Shown: piece by piece, positions 16,792 to 25,300 of the stretch
Position numbering within the stretch: position 1 is the stretch's first letter
How the letters are laid out: every line of letters starts with the position of its first letter
NCBI RefSeq assembly: GCF_006438845.1
Contig: NZ_RCZJ01000001.1
Coordinates: forward strand, 124,001 to 188,000
Origin: Variovorax ginsengisoli
GTDB lineage: Bacteria; Pseudomonadota; Gammaproteobacteria; Burkholderiales; Burkholderiaceae_C
Length of the DNA: 64,000 nt
Reading direction: 5' to 3'
Position numbers and translations under genes: made by a program
Notes under the pieces: generated by a model
Seen by the model: only the letters and a program-made list of their open reading frames with translations
Databases searched by the model: none
Told to the model about the DNA's origin: nothing

Positions 16792-17148
16792 ATGAACCTC
16801 GTTCGTTCCACCTTCTTCAAATGGGCCGCCGCCGGCGCGGTCGCAGCTGCCGCGCTGTTCGGCGCCTCCGCAGCCAGCGCACGCAGCGACGTGAGCTGGT
16901 CGGTGGGCATCAACGCACCGGGCGTTTCGCTCGGTGTGGCAGCCCCGACGTACTACGCGCCGCCGCCGGTGTACTACGCACCGCCCCCGGTGTACTACCG
17001 TCCGGCACCCCCGGTGTATTACCGTCCGGCCCCGGTGTACTACGCGCCGCCTCCGCCCGTGTATTACCAGCCGGGCCCCGGCTACTACCGCGGGTATGAC
17101 CATGGCCGCGGTTACGGACACGGTCACGGTCGCCGCGACTGGCGCTGA
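16792..17148 (+). CDS. Secreted Tyr/Pro-repeat protein
   Basis: The 118-residue product begins with a signal peptide (about residues 1-30, ending ASAASA). An ordered stretch (SDVSWSVGINAPGVSLGV) follows, then a low-complexity region of seven YY-centred units such as VYYAPPP and VYYRPAP (residues 54-100), and a basic Gly/His/Arg tail (GYDHGRGYGHGHGRRDWR). Similar short exported proteins are common in Burkholderiales, but their function is not established. A signal peptide and extensible repeat suggest a periplasmic or cell-surface role. A 6-bp hairpin (CGGGTG/CACCCG, 16751-16767) lies in the leader. An intrinsic terminator follows the gene. Confidence 0.8.
   Translation: MNLVRSTFFKWAAAGAVAAAALFGASAASARSDVSWSVGINAPGVSLGVAAPTYYAPPPVYYAPPPVYYRPAPPVYYRPAPVYYAPPPPVYYQPGPGYYRGYDHGRGYGHGHGRRDWR
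16951..17091 (+). repeat. Tandem codon repeat encoding YY-Pro units
   Basis: Tandem 18-24 bp units encode repeated VYYxPxP blocks inside the secreted protein. Unit lengths vary by one or two codons, consistent with slippage or unequal recombination. Confidence 0.8.
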
Positions 17149-17190
17149 GAACCGGAAACCCGGTCGGCGCCGCTAGGCGACCTAGGAAAA

Positions 17191-17221
17191 AAGCCGGCCA
17201 CCGAAAGTGGCCGGCTTTTTT
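17191..17221. terminator. Bidirectional intrinsic terminator
   Basis: An 11-bp stem, AAGCCGGCCAC (17191-17201) with GTGGCCGGCTT (17207-17217), has a CGAAA loop and is flanked by an A-run on one side and a T-run on the other. It lies between the secreted protein gene and the convergent response-regulator gene and can serve both. Confidence 0.9.
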
Positions 17222-17223
17222 CT

Positions 17224-18057
17224 TTACATCGCGCGGAAAAGATGGGCGTAGAGGCGGCTGACCGGAATGCTCTCGCGGCGGCCATGCAGGGCGAGCGACA
17301 GCTTGCCACCGTCGTCGCGGTGGACCGATTCGATCGCATCGCTTCGCACGACGACGGCGCGGTGGACCTGCCAGAAATTGCTGGCGTCGAGCTGTGGCAT
17401 CAGCTGCTTGATCGGTGTGCGGATCAGGTATTCCCGGGTGGCCGTGAGCACCCGCACGTACTTGTCAGCCGCCTCGAAATACTGCACGTCGTCGATCGGC
17501 ACCATGTGCACGGTCGCACCCGAAGACCCCGCCTCGCTGGCTGCGATGAACTTCAGCGGCGCCGCGCTTTCGAGCGCTGCGTCGGCACCGCCGGCCACGC
17601 TCAGCAGACGGCGCCACTGCGCCAAGGTGCTGGCCAGGATGTCTTCGCCGGGCACCGCCGCGGAGCGGCGCATCGCGACCGCTTTCTTCAGCCTTGCAAC
17701 GGTGCGAGCGAGACGCTCGGCCTGCACGGGTTTGAGGATGTAGTCGATGGCCTGAGCGTCGAAGGCGCGCGTGGCGTATTCATCGTAGGCTGTGACGAAC
17801 ACCAGTTGCGGAAGTGGGGCGTCGTCGGTGGGCCAGGCATCGGCCAGTTCGGTCGCCGCGGCCAGCCCATCGAGGCCTGGCATGCGGATGTCGAGGAACA
17901 GCACCTGCGGCAACAGGCGCAACGCTTCGCGCACCGCGCTGCGCCCATCGCCGACGCTGGCCACCACCTCCAACTCCGGCCACGCAAGCGCGAGTTCTGC
18001 CTGGAGCGCTTGCGCCAGCAGAGGCTCGTCTTCGGCAATCAGCGCGTTGTGCTTCAT
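17224..18057 (-). CDS. LytTR-family response regulator (AlgR/LytR-like)
   Basis: The 277-residue protein has an N-terminal receiver domain with the acidic pocket D10/E11 and phosphoacceptor D56 (VLFLDIRMPG). A linker and a C-terminal LytTR DNA-binding domain (about residues 175-277, including DDVQYFEAADKYVRVLTATR and FWQVHRAVVVR) follow. The ATG at 18057 overlaps the kinase stop by four bases, so the two are one two-component system. LytTR regulators of this type control envelope or alginate-type genes in other proteobacteria; the target here is unknown. The gene ends at a shared bidirectional terminator. Confidence 0.93.
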   Translation of the reverse strand: MKHNALIAEDEPLLAQALQAELALAWPELEVVASVGDGRSAVREALRLLPQVLFLDIRMPGLDGLAAATELADAWPTDDAPLPQLVFVTAYDEYATRAFDAQAIDYILKPVQAERLARTVARLKKAVAMRRSAAVPGEDILASTLAQWRRLLSVAGGADAALESAAPLKFIAASEAGSSGATVHMVPIDDVQYFEAADKYVRVLTATREYLIRTPIKQLMPQLDASNFWQVHRAVVVRSDAIESVHRDDGGKLSLALHGRRESIPVSRLYAHLFRAM

Positions 18058-19103
18058 GAGGCCACCGGAAACGAAATGCTCGCGCAGCAACCTCCGTCGT
18101 GCAAGCGGGTTAACCGTAAGACACCTTCGTCGCCATGGACGGTGGCCAGCCGTTCTTTGACCTGTTGCAGGCCGAAGCCGCCGCCTTCGGAAGGCCGCGA
18201 ATCAGGGTCGATGCCTGCGCCGGTGTCGCACACGTCGAGCGTCAGCCGCGCGCCGTCGCGGCGTGCGCGCACGGTGATTTCGCCGCCTTGCACCTGCGGC
18301 TCGATGCCGTGGCGGATCGCGTTCTCGACCAGCGGTTGCAGCAGCAAAGGCGGCACCTGCACGTCGCGCAGCGGGGCGGGCAGGTCGAGCGTGTAGCGCA
18401 GCCGCGGACCGAGCCGTACCGCCATCAGCTCGAGGTAGTCGCCCAACCGGTCGAACTCGGCCGAGAGCGGATGCGACAGCGCACGCGATCCGGCCAATGT
18501 GACGCGCAGGTAGTTGTTGAGTCGATCGAGCATGGTCACGGCGCGTGGCGGGTCGAGCGTGATGAGCGCGCGCAGGTTGGCCAGCGTGTTGAAGAGCATG
18601 TGCGGCTCGAGTTGCGTCTCGAGCAGCTTCAGCTTGGCCTCGCTCGCGTCGCGCTCCGCCGCTCTGATCTTCGCGAGCATGTTGGCGGCCTTGCCGCGCG
18701 CATGGAAATAGAAGGTGGCGATGCCGCCCGCAATGACGGTGATGGCCAGGCTGAGCCGGTTGTCGCGCGGCGTGCTGACGGTGTCGAAGCTGAACAGCAA
18801 GTCGCCGAGCGGGTCGCCGAGCATGAAGCCGCAGGCGATGCCGAGCGCGGTCAGCAGCAGGCCGCGCCAGCCCTTGGGCCAGCCATGGCCACCGTCGCCT
18901 GCATGGTGGCAATGCTTCTCGTCGACGAGGTGGCGGCCGAACTCGATGACCAGCCAGGTGATGGTGCCGACCGAGAGCGCGTAGCCCACCTGTACGAAAT
19001 AGCCTTTCGACGGCCAGATGAGGTGCGTCACCACCGCAACCACGAAGCAGAACGCCACCACCTGCAGGTAGTGGCGCGCGACGCTGGTCCAGCCGATGTT
19101 CAT
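18054..19103 (-). CDS. LytS/AlgZ-type sensor histidine kinase
   Basis: The 349-residue protein has four N-terminal membrane helices (within residues 12-135), with a His-rich loop (DEKHCHHAGDGGHGW near 61-75), and a coiled stretch. The His_kinase (PF06580) domain has phosphoacceptor H168 in LEPHMLFNTLANLRAL. The C-terminal ATPase domain has the N-box LVENAIRHG and the G-box DTGAGI. ATG 19103 begins the first helix; longer frames add unrelated sequence. It pairs with the LytTR regulator by overlapping codons. The His-rich extracytoplasmic or cytoplasmic loop could bind metal. Confidence 0.92.
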   Translation of the reverse strand: MNIGWTSVARHYLQVVAFCFVVAVVTHLIWPSKGYFVQVGYALSVGTITWLVIEFGRHLVDEKHCHHAGDGGHGWPKGWRGLLLTALGIACGFMLGDPLGDLLFSFDTVSTPRDNRLSLAITVIAGGIATFYFHARGKAANMLAKIRAAERDASEAKLKLLETQLEPHMLFNTLANLRALITLDPPRAVTMLDRLNNYLRVTLAGSRALSHPLSAEFDRLGDYLELMAVRLGPRLRYTLDLPAPLRDVQVPPLLLQPLVENAIRHGIEPQVQGGEITVRARRDGARLTLDVCDTGAGIDPDSRPSEGGGFGLQQVKERLATVHGDEGVLRLTRLHDGGCCASISFPVAS

Positions 19104-19173
19104 GGCGTGAGATTCTGGACGAAGAAGCGTGTGATGGGCGCCATGCAAGCCAGCCGCCGCCGTGGGTGCACGG

Positions 19174-19467
19174 CTACCACCGCTCCCCCTTGGCGCGGGC
19201 GGAAAGTCTTGCGCGTTCACGCCGCACCATGCCTTCCATCAGGTCGTTGCCGGGTGCGAACACCCAGACCGACAGCCCGTGGAAAAAGAGGCCGATACCC
19301 CAGCCGAGCAGCGGGAAGATCGCCCAGGCCCGACCGTTGTAGACCGACAGCGCGATCAGTCCGAGGTTCACTGCGGCGTAGACGACCGCGTGGAAGAAGA
19401 ATCCCAGCTTCGCCCTGGCGCGGCGGCGGGCCAACTGGTCGAGTTGAAGGTCAGTGTGTTGTTGCAT
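19174..19467 (-). CDS. 2TM-domain small membrane protein
   Basis: The 97-residue protein has an Arg-rich N-terminus (LARRRARAKLGFFFHAVVYAA) and two closely spaced membrane helices separated by a short loop, GRAWAIFPLLGWG. A basic tail follows (MEGMVRRERARLSARAKG). This is the architecture of the 2TM domain (PF13239), which is often found next to LytS/LytTR two-component genes. Here it lies 70 bp upstream of the sensor kinase start on the same strand, so membership of the same operon is likely. Its function is unknown. Confidence 0.82.
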   Translation of the reverse strand: MQQHTDLQLDQLARRRARAKLGFFFHAVVYAAVNLGLIALSVYNGRAWAIFPLLGWGIGLFFHGLSVWVFAPGNDLMEGMVRRERARLSARAKGERW

Positions 19468-19484
19468 GAAAGGCTCCAGCGGCT

Positions 19485-20006
19485 TCAGACGCGTTGTGGG
19501 TCGACAAGTGCGGTGTCGCGACGGATGGCGAGCTTCCAGAGCCGCAGGGCGCGCGCCGCGAAGATGCCGCTGAAGGCGCCGTAGAGCGCGCCGATCGCGA
19601 TCGCAAAGTCGGGCCGGTGCGCCAGTTCGGGGTGCATGGCAATCTGCACGGCCACCACGTACTTGGTGAAGAAGATGCCCATCATCAGCGCCAGCGGCAC
19701 GGCGCTGCCGGGCAGCGCGAAGCTGCGGGTGACCGGGTCGTAGCGTGTGCCGGCGGGCGCAGCGCGCTGCGCCACCGCGAAGCCGACGGCCAGCGCCGCG
19801 GCGGCCCAGGCAGCAGCGGCGAGCGGCTGATCCTTGAACGCCGAGAGCACGCCGTAGAGCGACAGGCCGATCATGACCACGGGCATCACCAAGGTCCGGC
19901 GCAGGCCGACGCGCCGCCCGGTGAGTTGGGTGGCGCCCAGCCACAGCAGCAGTGCGAACAGCGCGAAAACCCAGGCGGGCGTGTGGGTGAGGATCTCGTA
20001 CAGCAT
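19485..20006 (-). CDS. Multi-helix membrane protein (DUF6622-like)
   Basis: The 173-residue protein has five or six membrane segments, beginning MLYEILTHTPAWVFALFALL. The RRVGLRRTLVMPVVMIGLSL loop and the PGSAVPLALMMGIFFTKYV segment resemble the DUF6622 group as I remember it. That family assignment is tentative. ATG 20006 is preferred because the longer frame lacks hydrophobic character. It precedes the 2TM gene by 17 bp on the same strand, so the run 20006, 19467, 19103, 18057 may be one transcript. No function can be named. Confidence 0.7.
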   Translation of the reverse strand: MLYEILTHTPAWVFALFALLLWLGATQLTGRRVGLRRTLVMPVVMIGLSLYGVLSAFKDQPLAAAAWAAAALAVGFAVAQRAAPAGTRYDPVTRSFALPGSAVPLALMMGIFFTKYVVAVQIAMHPELAHRPDFAIAIGALYGAFSGIFAARALRLWKLAIRRDTALVDPQRV

Positions 20007-20297
20007 GGGGGTGGCTCCTGGTGTGTGTTGAGGGAAACGGTGGTCGATGGGGTGACTTTGGCGGCCGCAGCCCGACGGCACCAGCGCGATGCGACAGAAC
20101 GCGCGACGGCGGCGCGAAGTGCGTTCGAAGCGCGTGAACTGTTGGCTGTCCTGGGGCAAACCAACGGCCCGGCGGTGCGCTTTACCCGCCGTTTACGGAC
20201 AGGCCGAACAAGCGTCGCAATCCCTGCGGTGGTGCACGCTACGATCCGTCGCAACCCACCGAATGCAGGCCGAGCGGCCACTCTCCCAGGATTTCCC

Positions 20298-21653
20298 ATG
20301 GACAACCGTCCCCCCGAAGCGCCCGTTCCCCCCGCATCGCCCGTTTCCCCACCCGCCACGCCCCGCCGGCGCCGCCGCTGGCTCGGCGGCGTGATCGCCG
20401 TGCTGGCACTGGCTGCACTGGTCGGCGCCGCCTGGTACCTGGTCAACCGCCCGCCCGCCGACGCGGCCATGCGCGGCGGCCCACCGGGCGCGCGTGGGCC
20501 GGGCGGCCCTGGCCGACCTGGCGGTGCGGGCGGCGGCAGCGCGGGGCCGCTGGTCACCGTGGGCATGGCCGTGGCGAAGCGCGCAGACATTCCGGTCTAC
20601 CTCGACGCGCTGGGTACCGTGACCCCGGTCACGACGATCACGCTGCGCCCACAGGTTTCGGGCGTCATGACCGACGTGCTGTTCGCCGAAGGCCAGACGG
20701 TCAAGAAGGGCGAGGTGCTCGCACGCATCGACGCGCGGCCCTACGAACAGGCGCTGATGCAGGCACAGGGCACGCGCGTGCGCGACGAGGCGCAGCTCGA
20801 GGCGGCGCGCGTCACGCTCGAGCGCTTCCGCACGCTGCTGGGGCAGGACTCCATCGCGCGCCAGGAGGTCGACACGCAAGCCGCGCTGGTCAAGCAGCTC
20901 GAAGGCACGGTCCTCACGGACAAGGCGTCGGAAGCGACGGCGCGGCTCAACGTGGAGTACACGCGCGTCACTTCGCCGGTGACCGGGCGCGTCGGCCTGC
21001 GCACCGTCGACCCGGGCAACTACGTGGCGGCGGGCGCGACCACCGGCATCGCGGTCATCACGCAGATGACGCCGATCGACGTGCAGTTTTCGGTGCCCCA
21101 AGACCGCGTGCCCGAGATCGAGCGCCGCGTGGCACAGGGCGCCAAACTCTCCGTGACGGCGCTCGACCGCACCAAGGCCAGCACGCTCGACACCGGCACC
21201 TTCTCCACGCTCGACAACGTGGTCGACGTGCAGACCGGCACCGTCAAGGCCAAGGCGCGCTTCGGCAACGCCGGCAGCACGCTGTTCCCGAGCCAGTTCG
21301 TGAACGTGCAGCTGCTGCTGCGCACCATCGAGGGCGCGGTGGTGGTGCCGGTGACGGCGCTTCGCACGGCGGGCACGGGCAACTACGTCTACGTGATCAA
21401 CGAAGACCGCACCGTGTCGATGCGCAACGTGAAGCGCGGCGACGCGACGGTCGAGTCGGTGGTCGTCACCGAGGGCCTGAAGGAAGGCGAGCGCGTGGTG
21501 ACCGAGGGGGGCGACCGGCTGAAGGACGGCGCCACGGTGCAGCTGCCGACCGACGCACCGGGCGCGCGGCCGCGTGGCGGTGCGTCGGGTGCGCGGCAAG
21601 GCGCCTCCGGCCCGCGTGGCGGCGCTTCCGGTTCGCGTCGCGCTCCGCAATGA
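20298..21653 (+). CDS. mdtA: RND efflux periplasmic adaptor (MdtA-like)
   Basis: The 451-residue membrane-fusion protein has a cytoplasmic Pro-rich start, one membrane helix (about residues 33-52), a Gly/Pro-rich linker and then the adaptor core. [19 protein letters not shown] begins the lipoyl domain, followed by a coiled-coil hairpin around residues 140-215, and [18 protein letters not shown] closes it. The beta-barrel and membrane-proximal domains follow. An unusual Gly/Ala/Ser/Arg-rich tail covers the last 30 residues. It connects the inner-membrane pump to the outer-membrane channel. It is first in the mdtABC-nodT unit; the 291-bp divergent spacer upstream probably carries the promoter. 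Confidence 0.93.
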   Translation: MDNRPPEAPVPPASPVSPPATPRRRRRWLGGVIAVLALAALVGAAWYLVNRPPADAAMRGGPPGARGPGGPGRPGGAGGGSAGPLVTVGMAVAKRADIPVYLDALGTVTPVTTITLRPQVSGVMTDVLFAEGQTVKKGEVLARIDARPYEQALMQAQGTRVRDEAQLEAARVTLERFRTLLGQDSIARQEVDTQAALVKQLEGTVLTDKASEATARLNVEYTRVTSPVTGRVGLRTVDPGNYVAAGATTGIAVITQMTPIDVQFSVPQDRVPEIERRVAQGAKLSVTALDRTKASTLDTGTFSTLDNVVDVQTGTVKAKARFGNAGSTLFPSQFVNVQLLLRTIEGAVVVPVTALRTAGTGNYVYVINEDRTVSMRNVKRGDATVESVVVTEGLKEGERVVTEGGDRLKDGATVQLPTDAPGARPRGGASGARQGASGPRGGASGSRRAPQ

Positions 21654-21666
21654 TCCCGCGCCAGCC

Positions 21667-24600
21667 ATGAGCCCGTCGCGCCCTTTCATCGAGCGGCCGG
21701 TCGCGACCGCGCTCTTCATGCTCGCGATCGTGCTCGCGGGCTTCGTCGGTTTCCGCTTTCTGCCGCTGTCGGCGCTGCCGCAGGTCGACTACCCGACCAT
21801 CCAGGTGCAGACGCTGTACCCCGGCGCCAGCCCGGAGGTGATGAGCCGCACCGTGACCGCGCCGCTCGAGCGGCAGTTCGGCCAGATGTCGGGGCTGAAC
21901 CGCATGAGCTCGACCAGCGCCGCGGGCGTGTCGATCGTGACGCTGCAGTTCGGCCTGGGCGAAACGCTCGATGTGGCCGAGCAGGAGGTTCAGGCCGCCA
22001 TCAACGCCAGCAATTCGCTGCTGCCGGCCGATTTGCCGGCGCCGCCGGTGTACGCCAAGGTCAACCCGGCCGACGCGCCGGTGATCACGCTCGCCATCAG
22101 CTCCGGCACCATGCCGCTGACCGAGGTGCAGAACATCGTCAACACGCGGCTGGCGCAGAAGATCAGCCAGGTGTCGGGCGTGGGCCTGGTCACGCTCTCG
22201 GGCGGGCAGCGGCCTGCCGTGCGCATCCAGGCCGACACCAAGGCGCTGGCCGCCTACGGCATCGGGCTCGACACGCTGCGCACCGCGATCTCGGCGGCCA
22301 ACGCCAACAGCGCCAAGGGCAGCTTCGACGGGCCCAAGCGCTCCTACACCATCAACGCCAACGACCAGCTCGTGACCGCGGCAGAGTACCGCAGCCTGAT
22401 CGTCGCCTACCGCAACGCCGCGCCGGTGCGCATGAGCGACGTGGCGCAGGTGGTCGACAGCGCGGAGAACACCCGGCTCGGCGCCTGGTCGGGCATCGAC
22501 GGACAGCTGACGCCGAGCATCATCCTCAACGTGCAGCGCCAGCCGGGCGCCAACGTGATCGCTACCGTCGATGCCATCAAGCGGCAGTTGCCCGAACTGC
22601 AGGCCGGCCTGCCGGCCACGCTCGAGGTCAAGGTGCTGAGCGACCGCACCACCGGCATCCGTGCGTCGGTGAACCATGTCGAGATCGAGCTGCTGCTGGC
22701 CGTGCTGATGGTGGTGCTGGTGATCTTTTTCTTCCTGCACAGCTGGCGCGCCACGCTGATCGCCAGCCTGTCGGTGCCGATCTCGCTCATCGGCACGTGC
22801 GGCGTGATGTACCTGATGGGCTACAGCCTCAACAACCTGAGCCTGATGGCGCTGACCATCGCGACCGGCTTCGTGGTCGACGACGCGATCGTGATGATCG
22901 AGAACATCTCGCGTTACCTGGAAGAGGGCGAAGGGCCGTTTGCCGCGGCCGTCAAGGGCGCGACGCAGATCGGCTTCACCATCATCTCGCTGACGGTGTC
23001 GCTGATCGCGGTGCTGATCCCGCTGCTCTTCATGGGCGACGTGGTGGGCCGGCTGTTCCGCGAATTCGCGGTCACGCTGGCCATCACCATCCTGATCTCG
23101 GCCGTGGTCTCGCTGACGTTGGTGCCGATGATGGCCGCACGCATGTTGAAGAGCGAGCCGCACAACGCCTCGCGCGGCTTCGCAGGCAAGGTGCAGGCCT
23201 TTTTCGACCGCGTGATCGCGCGCTACGACGTGTGGTTGCAGTGGGTGTTCCGCCGCCAGGGACTGACGCTGATCGTGGCCCTGGCCACGCTGGTGCTCAC
23301 GGTGCTGCTCTACATCGCGATCCCCAAGGGCCTGTTCCCGACGCAGGACACCGGCCAGCTGCAAGGCCGCATCGAAGCGGCACAGGACGTGTCGTATGCG
23401 CGCATGGCCGAGCTGCAGCAGGCCGCGGCGCGTGCCGTGCTGGCCGACCCCGAGGTCGAGAGTCTGAGCTCCTTCACCGGCGTGGACGCGGCCAACAACA
23501 CCATGCTCAACACCGGGCGCATGCTGATCAATCTGAAGGCCGACCGCGGCTCGCAGGAAGCCACGATGAACCGGCTGCGCGATCGCGTGGCGCAGGTGGC
23601 CGGCGTCAAGCTGTTTCTGCAGCCGACGCAGGACTTGACCATCGACGCCGAAACGGGGCCGACCGAGTACCGCTTCTCCATCGAAGGCGTCGACTCGGCC
23701 ACCGTCACACAGTGGGTCGACAAGCTGCGCACGCGGCTGCAGGACGTGAAACAGGTGCGCAACGTGACCAGCGACGCCGGTGCGCAGGGGCTGTCGGCCT
23801 TCGTCGACATCGACCGTGCCACGGCCTCGCGCCTGTCGGTCACGGCGAGCGCTGTCGACGACGTGCTCTACAGCGCTTTTGGCCAGCGCATTGTCTCGAC
23901 CATCTTCACCGAGACCAACCAGTACCGCGTGATCCTGGAGGCCAAGGTCGATTCGATCGAGACGCCGCAGCAGCTCGGCACGCTCAACCTCAAGACCGGC
24001 TCGGGCGAGGCGACGCCGCTGTCGGCCATAGCGACCATCCGTGAGCAGCTGGCGCCGCTGCAGATCACCCACGTGGCGCAGTACCCGGCCGCGACAGTGG
24101 GCTTCGACACGGCCGACGGCGTGTCGCTCGGCAACGCGGTCGATGCGATCCGGCAGGCAGCCAAGGACATCGGTCTTCCGCCGGGCGTGACGATGACGTT
24201 CCTCGGTGCCTCGGGCGCCTACGAGAAATCGCTGTCGAACCAGCTGTGGCTGATCCTCGCGGCGGTGGTGTGCGTGTACATCGTGCTGGGCGTGCTGTAC
24301 GAGAGCTACATCCATCCGCTGACGATCTTGTCGACCTTGCCCTCGGCTGGCGTGGGCGCTTTGCTGGCCCTGATGGTGACCGGCAACGACCTCGGCGTGA
24401 TCGGCATCATCGGGATCATCCTGCTGATCGGGATCGTGAAGAAGAACGCGATCATGATGATCGACTTCGCGATCGAGGCCGAACGCCACCAGGGCAAGAC
24501 GCCGCTCGAGGCGATCCACCAGGCGGCGCTGCTGCGCTTCCGGCCCATCCTCATGACCACCCTGGCCGCGCTGTTCGCCGCGGTGCCTTTGATGCTGGGC

Positions 24601-24759
24601 TTCGGCGAGGGCGCCGAGCTGCGCCGGCCGCTGGGCCTGGCGATCTTCGGCGGGCTGATCGTGAGCCAAGTGCTGACGCTGTTCACGACGCCGGTGATCT
24701 ACCTGGCTTTCGACCGGGTGGGGCGCAGGCTCGGGCGCCGGCGTGAGGGGGTGGCGTGA
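21667..24759 (+). CDS. mdtB: RND efflux permease, MdtB-like
   Basis: The 1030-residue protein is full length for an HAE1 RND pump. It begins [18 protein letters not shown], as MdtB/MdtC do. The fourth-helix proton-relay motif [14 protein letters not shown] lies near residue 405, and [17 protein letters not shown] lies in the tenth-helix region. It has two large periplasmic loops. In Escherichia coli MdtB and MdtC form a heterotrimer with proton-coupled export of novobiocin and bile salts, and the same layout occurs here. It starts 13 bp after mdtA. An inverted-repeat block, unusual inside such an operon, separates it from mdtC. Confidence 0.95.
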   Translation: MSPSRPFIERPVATALFMLAIVLAGFVGFRFLPLSALPQVDYPTIQVQTLYPGASPEVMSRTVTAPLERQFGQMSGLNRMSSTSAAGVSIVTLQFGLGETLDVAEQEVQAAINASNSLLPADLPAPPVYAKVNPADAPVITLAISSGTMPLTEVQNIVNTRLAQKISQVSGVGLVTLSGGQRPAVRIQADTKALAAYGIGLDTLRTAISAANANSAKGSFDGPKRSYTINANDQLVTAAEYRSLIVAYRNAAPVRMSDVAQVVDSAENTRLGAWSGIDGQLTPSIILNVQRQPGANVIATVDAIKRQLPELQAGLPATLEVKVLSDRTTGIRASVNHVEIELLLAVLMVVLVIFFFLHSWRATLIASLSVPISLIGTCGVMYLMGYSLNNLSLMALTIATGFVVDDAIVMIENISRYLEEGEGPFAAAVKGATQIGFTIISLTVSLIAVLIPLLFMGDVVGRLFREFAVTLAITILISAVVSLTLVPMMAARMLKSEPHNASRGFAGKVQAFFDRVIARYDVWLQWVFRRQGLTLIVALATLVLTVLLYIAIPKGLFPTQDTGQLQGRIEAAQDVSYARMAELQQAAARAVLADPEVESLSSFTGVDAANNTMLNTGRMLINLKADRGSQEATMNRLRDRVAQVAGVKLFLQPTQDLTIDAETGPTEYRFSIEGVDSATVTQWVDKLRTRLQDVKQVRNVTSDAGAQGLSAFVDIDRATASRLSVTASAVDDVLYSAFGQRIVSTIFTETNQYRVILEAKVDSIETPQQLGTLNLKTGSGEATPLSAIATIREQLAPLQITHVAQYPAATVGFDTADGVSLGNAVDAIRQAAKDIGLPPGVTMTFLGASGAYEKSLSNQLWLILAAVVCVYIVLGVLYESYIHPLTILSTLPSAGVGALLALMVTGNDLGVIGIIGIILLIGIVKKNAIMMIDFAIEAERHQGKTPLEAIHQAALLRFRPILMTTLAALFAAVPLMLGFGEGAELRRPLGLAIFGGLIVSQVLTLFTTPVIYLAFDRVGRRLGRRREGVA

Positions 24760-24797
24760 GCTTGGTTGCTGTTGCTGTCGCGTCCCCTGGTGAGAGC

Positions 24798-25025
24798 GCC
24801 CGGCAGGCGGTGCGGGCCGGGCGATCCCACTGCGCCGGCCGCTTCGCGGCTGCCCTGCGGTGCTCGCGCCATCGGCTGCGTCGCAGAACTCGCTGCGCTC
24901 ACTTCGTTCTCTTCGCTCAAACAGCTGCGACGAGTCAGTGGTTGAAGCGCGCTGCGCGCGCGGCCGATGGCGCTTCGCTCCTCGGCGGCGCAGAGGGCTC
25001 GCCCGTCCCGCACCGCCTGCCGGGC
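24798..25025. repeat. First long imperfect palindrome in mdtB-mdtC spacer
   Basis: Outer arms 24798-24824 and 24999-25025 are near-perfect inverted copies around GGCAGGCGGTGCGGG. A second pair nests inside: GCGCCATCGGC (24866-24876) with GCCGATGGCGC (24963-24973). The centre (24882-24929) contains CGCAGAACTCGCT and TCGCTCAAACAGCTGCG, which pair with a unit in the neighbouring palindrome. Confidence 0.8.
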
Positions 25026-25080
25026 TTGGTGGTGGCGCAAAGGTTGCACTCGCTGGAGGCACAACGATCGCGTCCACGTC

Positions 25081-25257
25081 GGCGGGCGGTATGCCTGTGG
25101 GCGGCTGTGGAGCCTGCGGCGAGCACCGCAGCGAAAGGCGGATTAGGGCCGCAGCTGTTTGAGCGAAGCGAGTTCTGCGGACCCCGCCTTTCGCGAGGAG
25201 CAGCAGCGAAGCCCGAAGGGCCGCAGGCGTCTGCCGCCCGCAGGCATACCGCCTGCC
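25081..25257. repeat. Second long imperfect palindrome in mdtB-mdtC spacer
   Basis: Outer arms 25081-25104 and 25234-25257 match at 22 of 24 positions in inverted orientation (GGCGGTATGCCTG core). Inner pairs are AGCCTGCGGC (25111-25120) with 25220-25229, and GCGAAAGGCGG (25131-25141) with CCGCCTTTCGC (25184-25194). The loop holds 25150-25179, the reverse complement of most of the centre of the first palindrome. Confidence 0.8.
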
Positions 25258-25300
25258 GACACCCCACGCAAGGCAAATCGACCCAGACCAGGCAACCGAC

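Larger units (their letters stand above)
24760..25300. other. 541-bp spacer between mdtB and mdtC with no gene
   Basis: No convincing protein lies here. The spacer is filled by two adjacent long imperfect palindromes described separately. Pump gene pairs of this kind are normally separated by a few bases, so this is probably inserted sequence. Open frames on both strands result from repeat-rich, GC-rich sequence. Confidence 0.8.
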
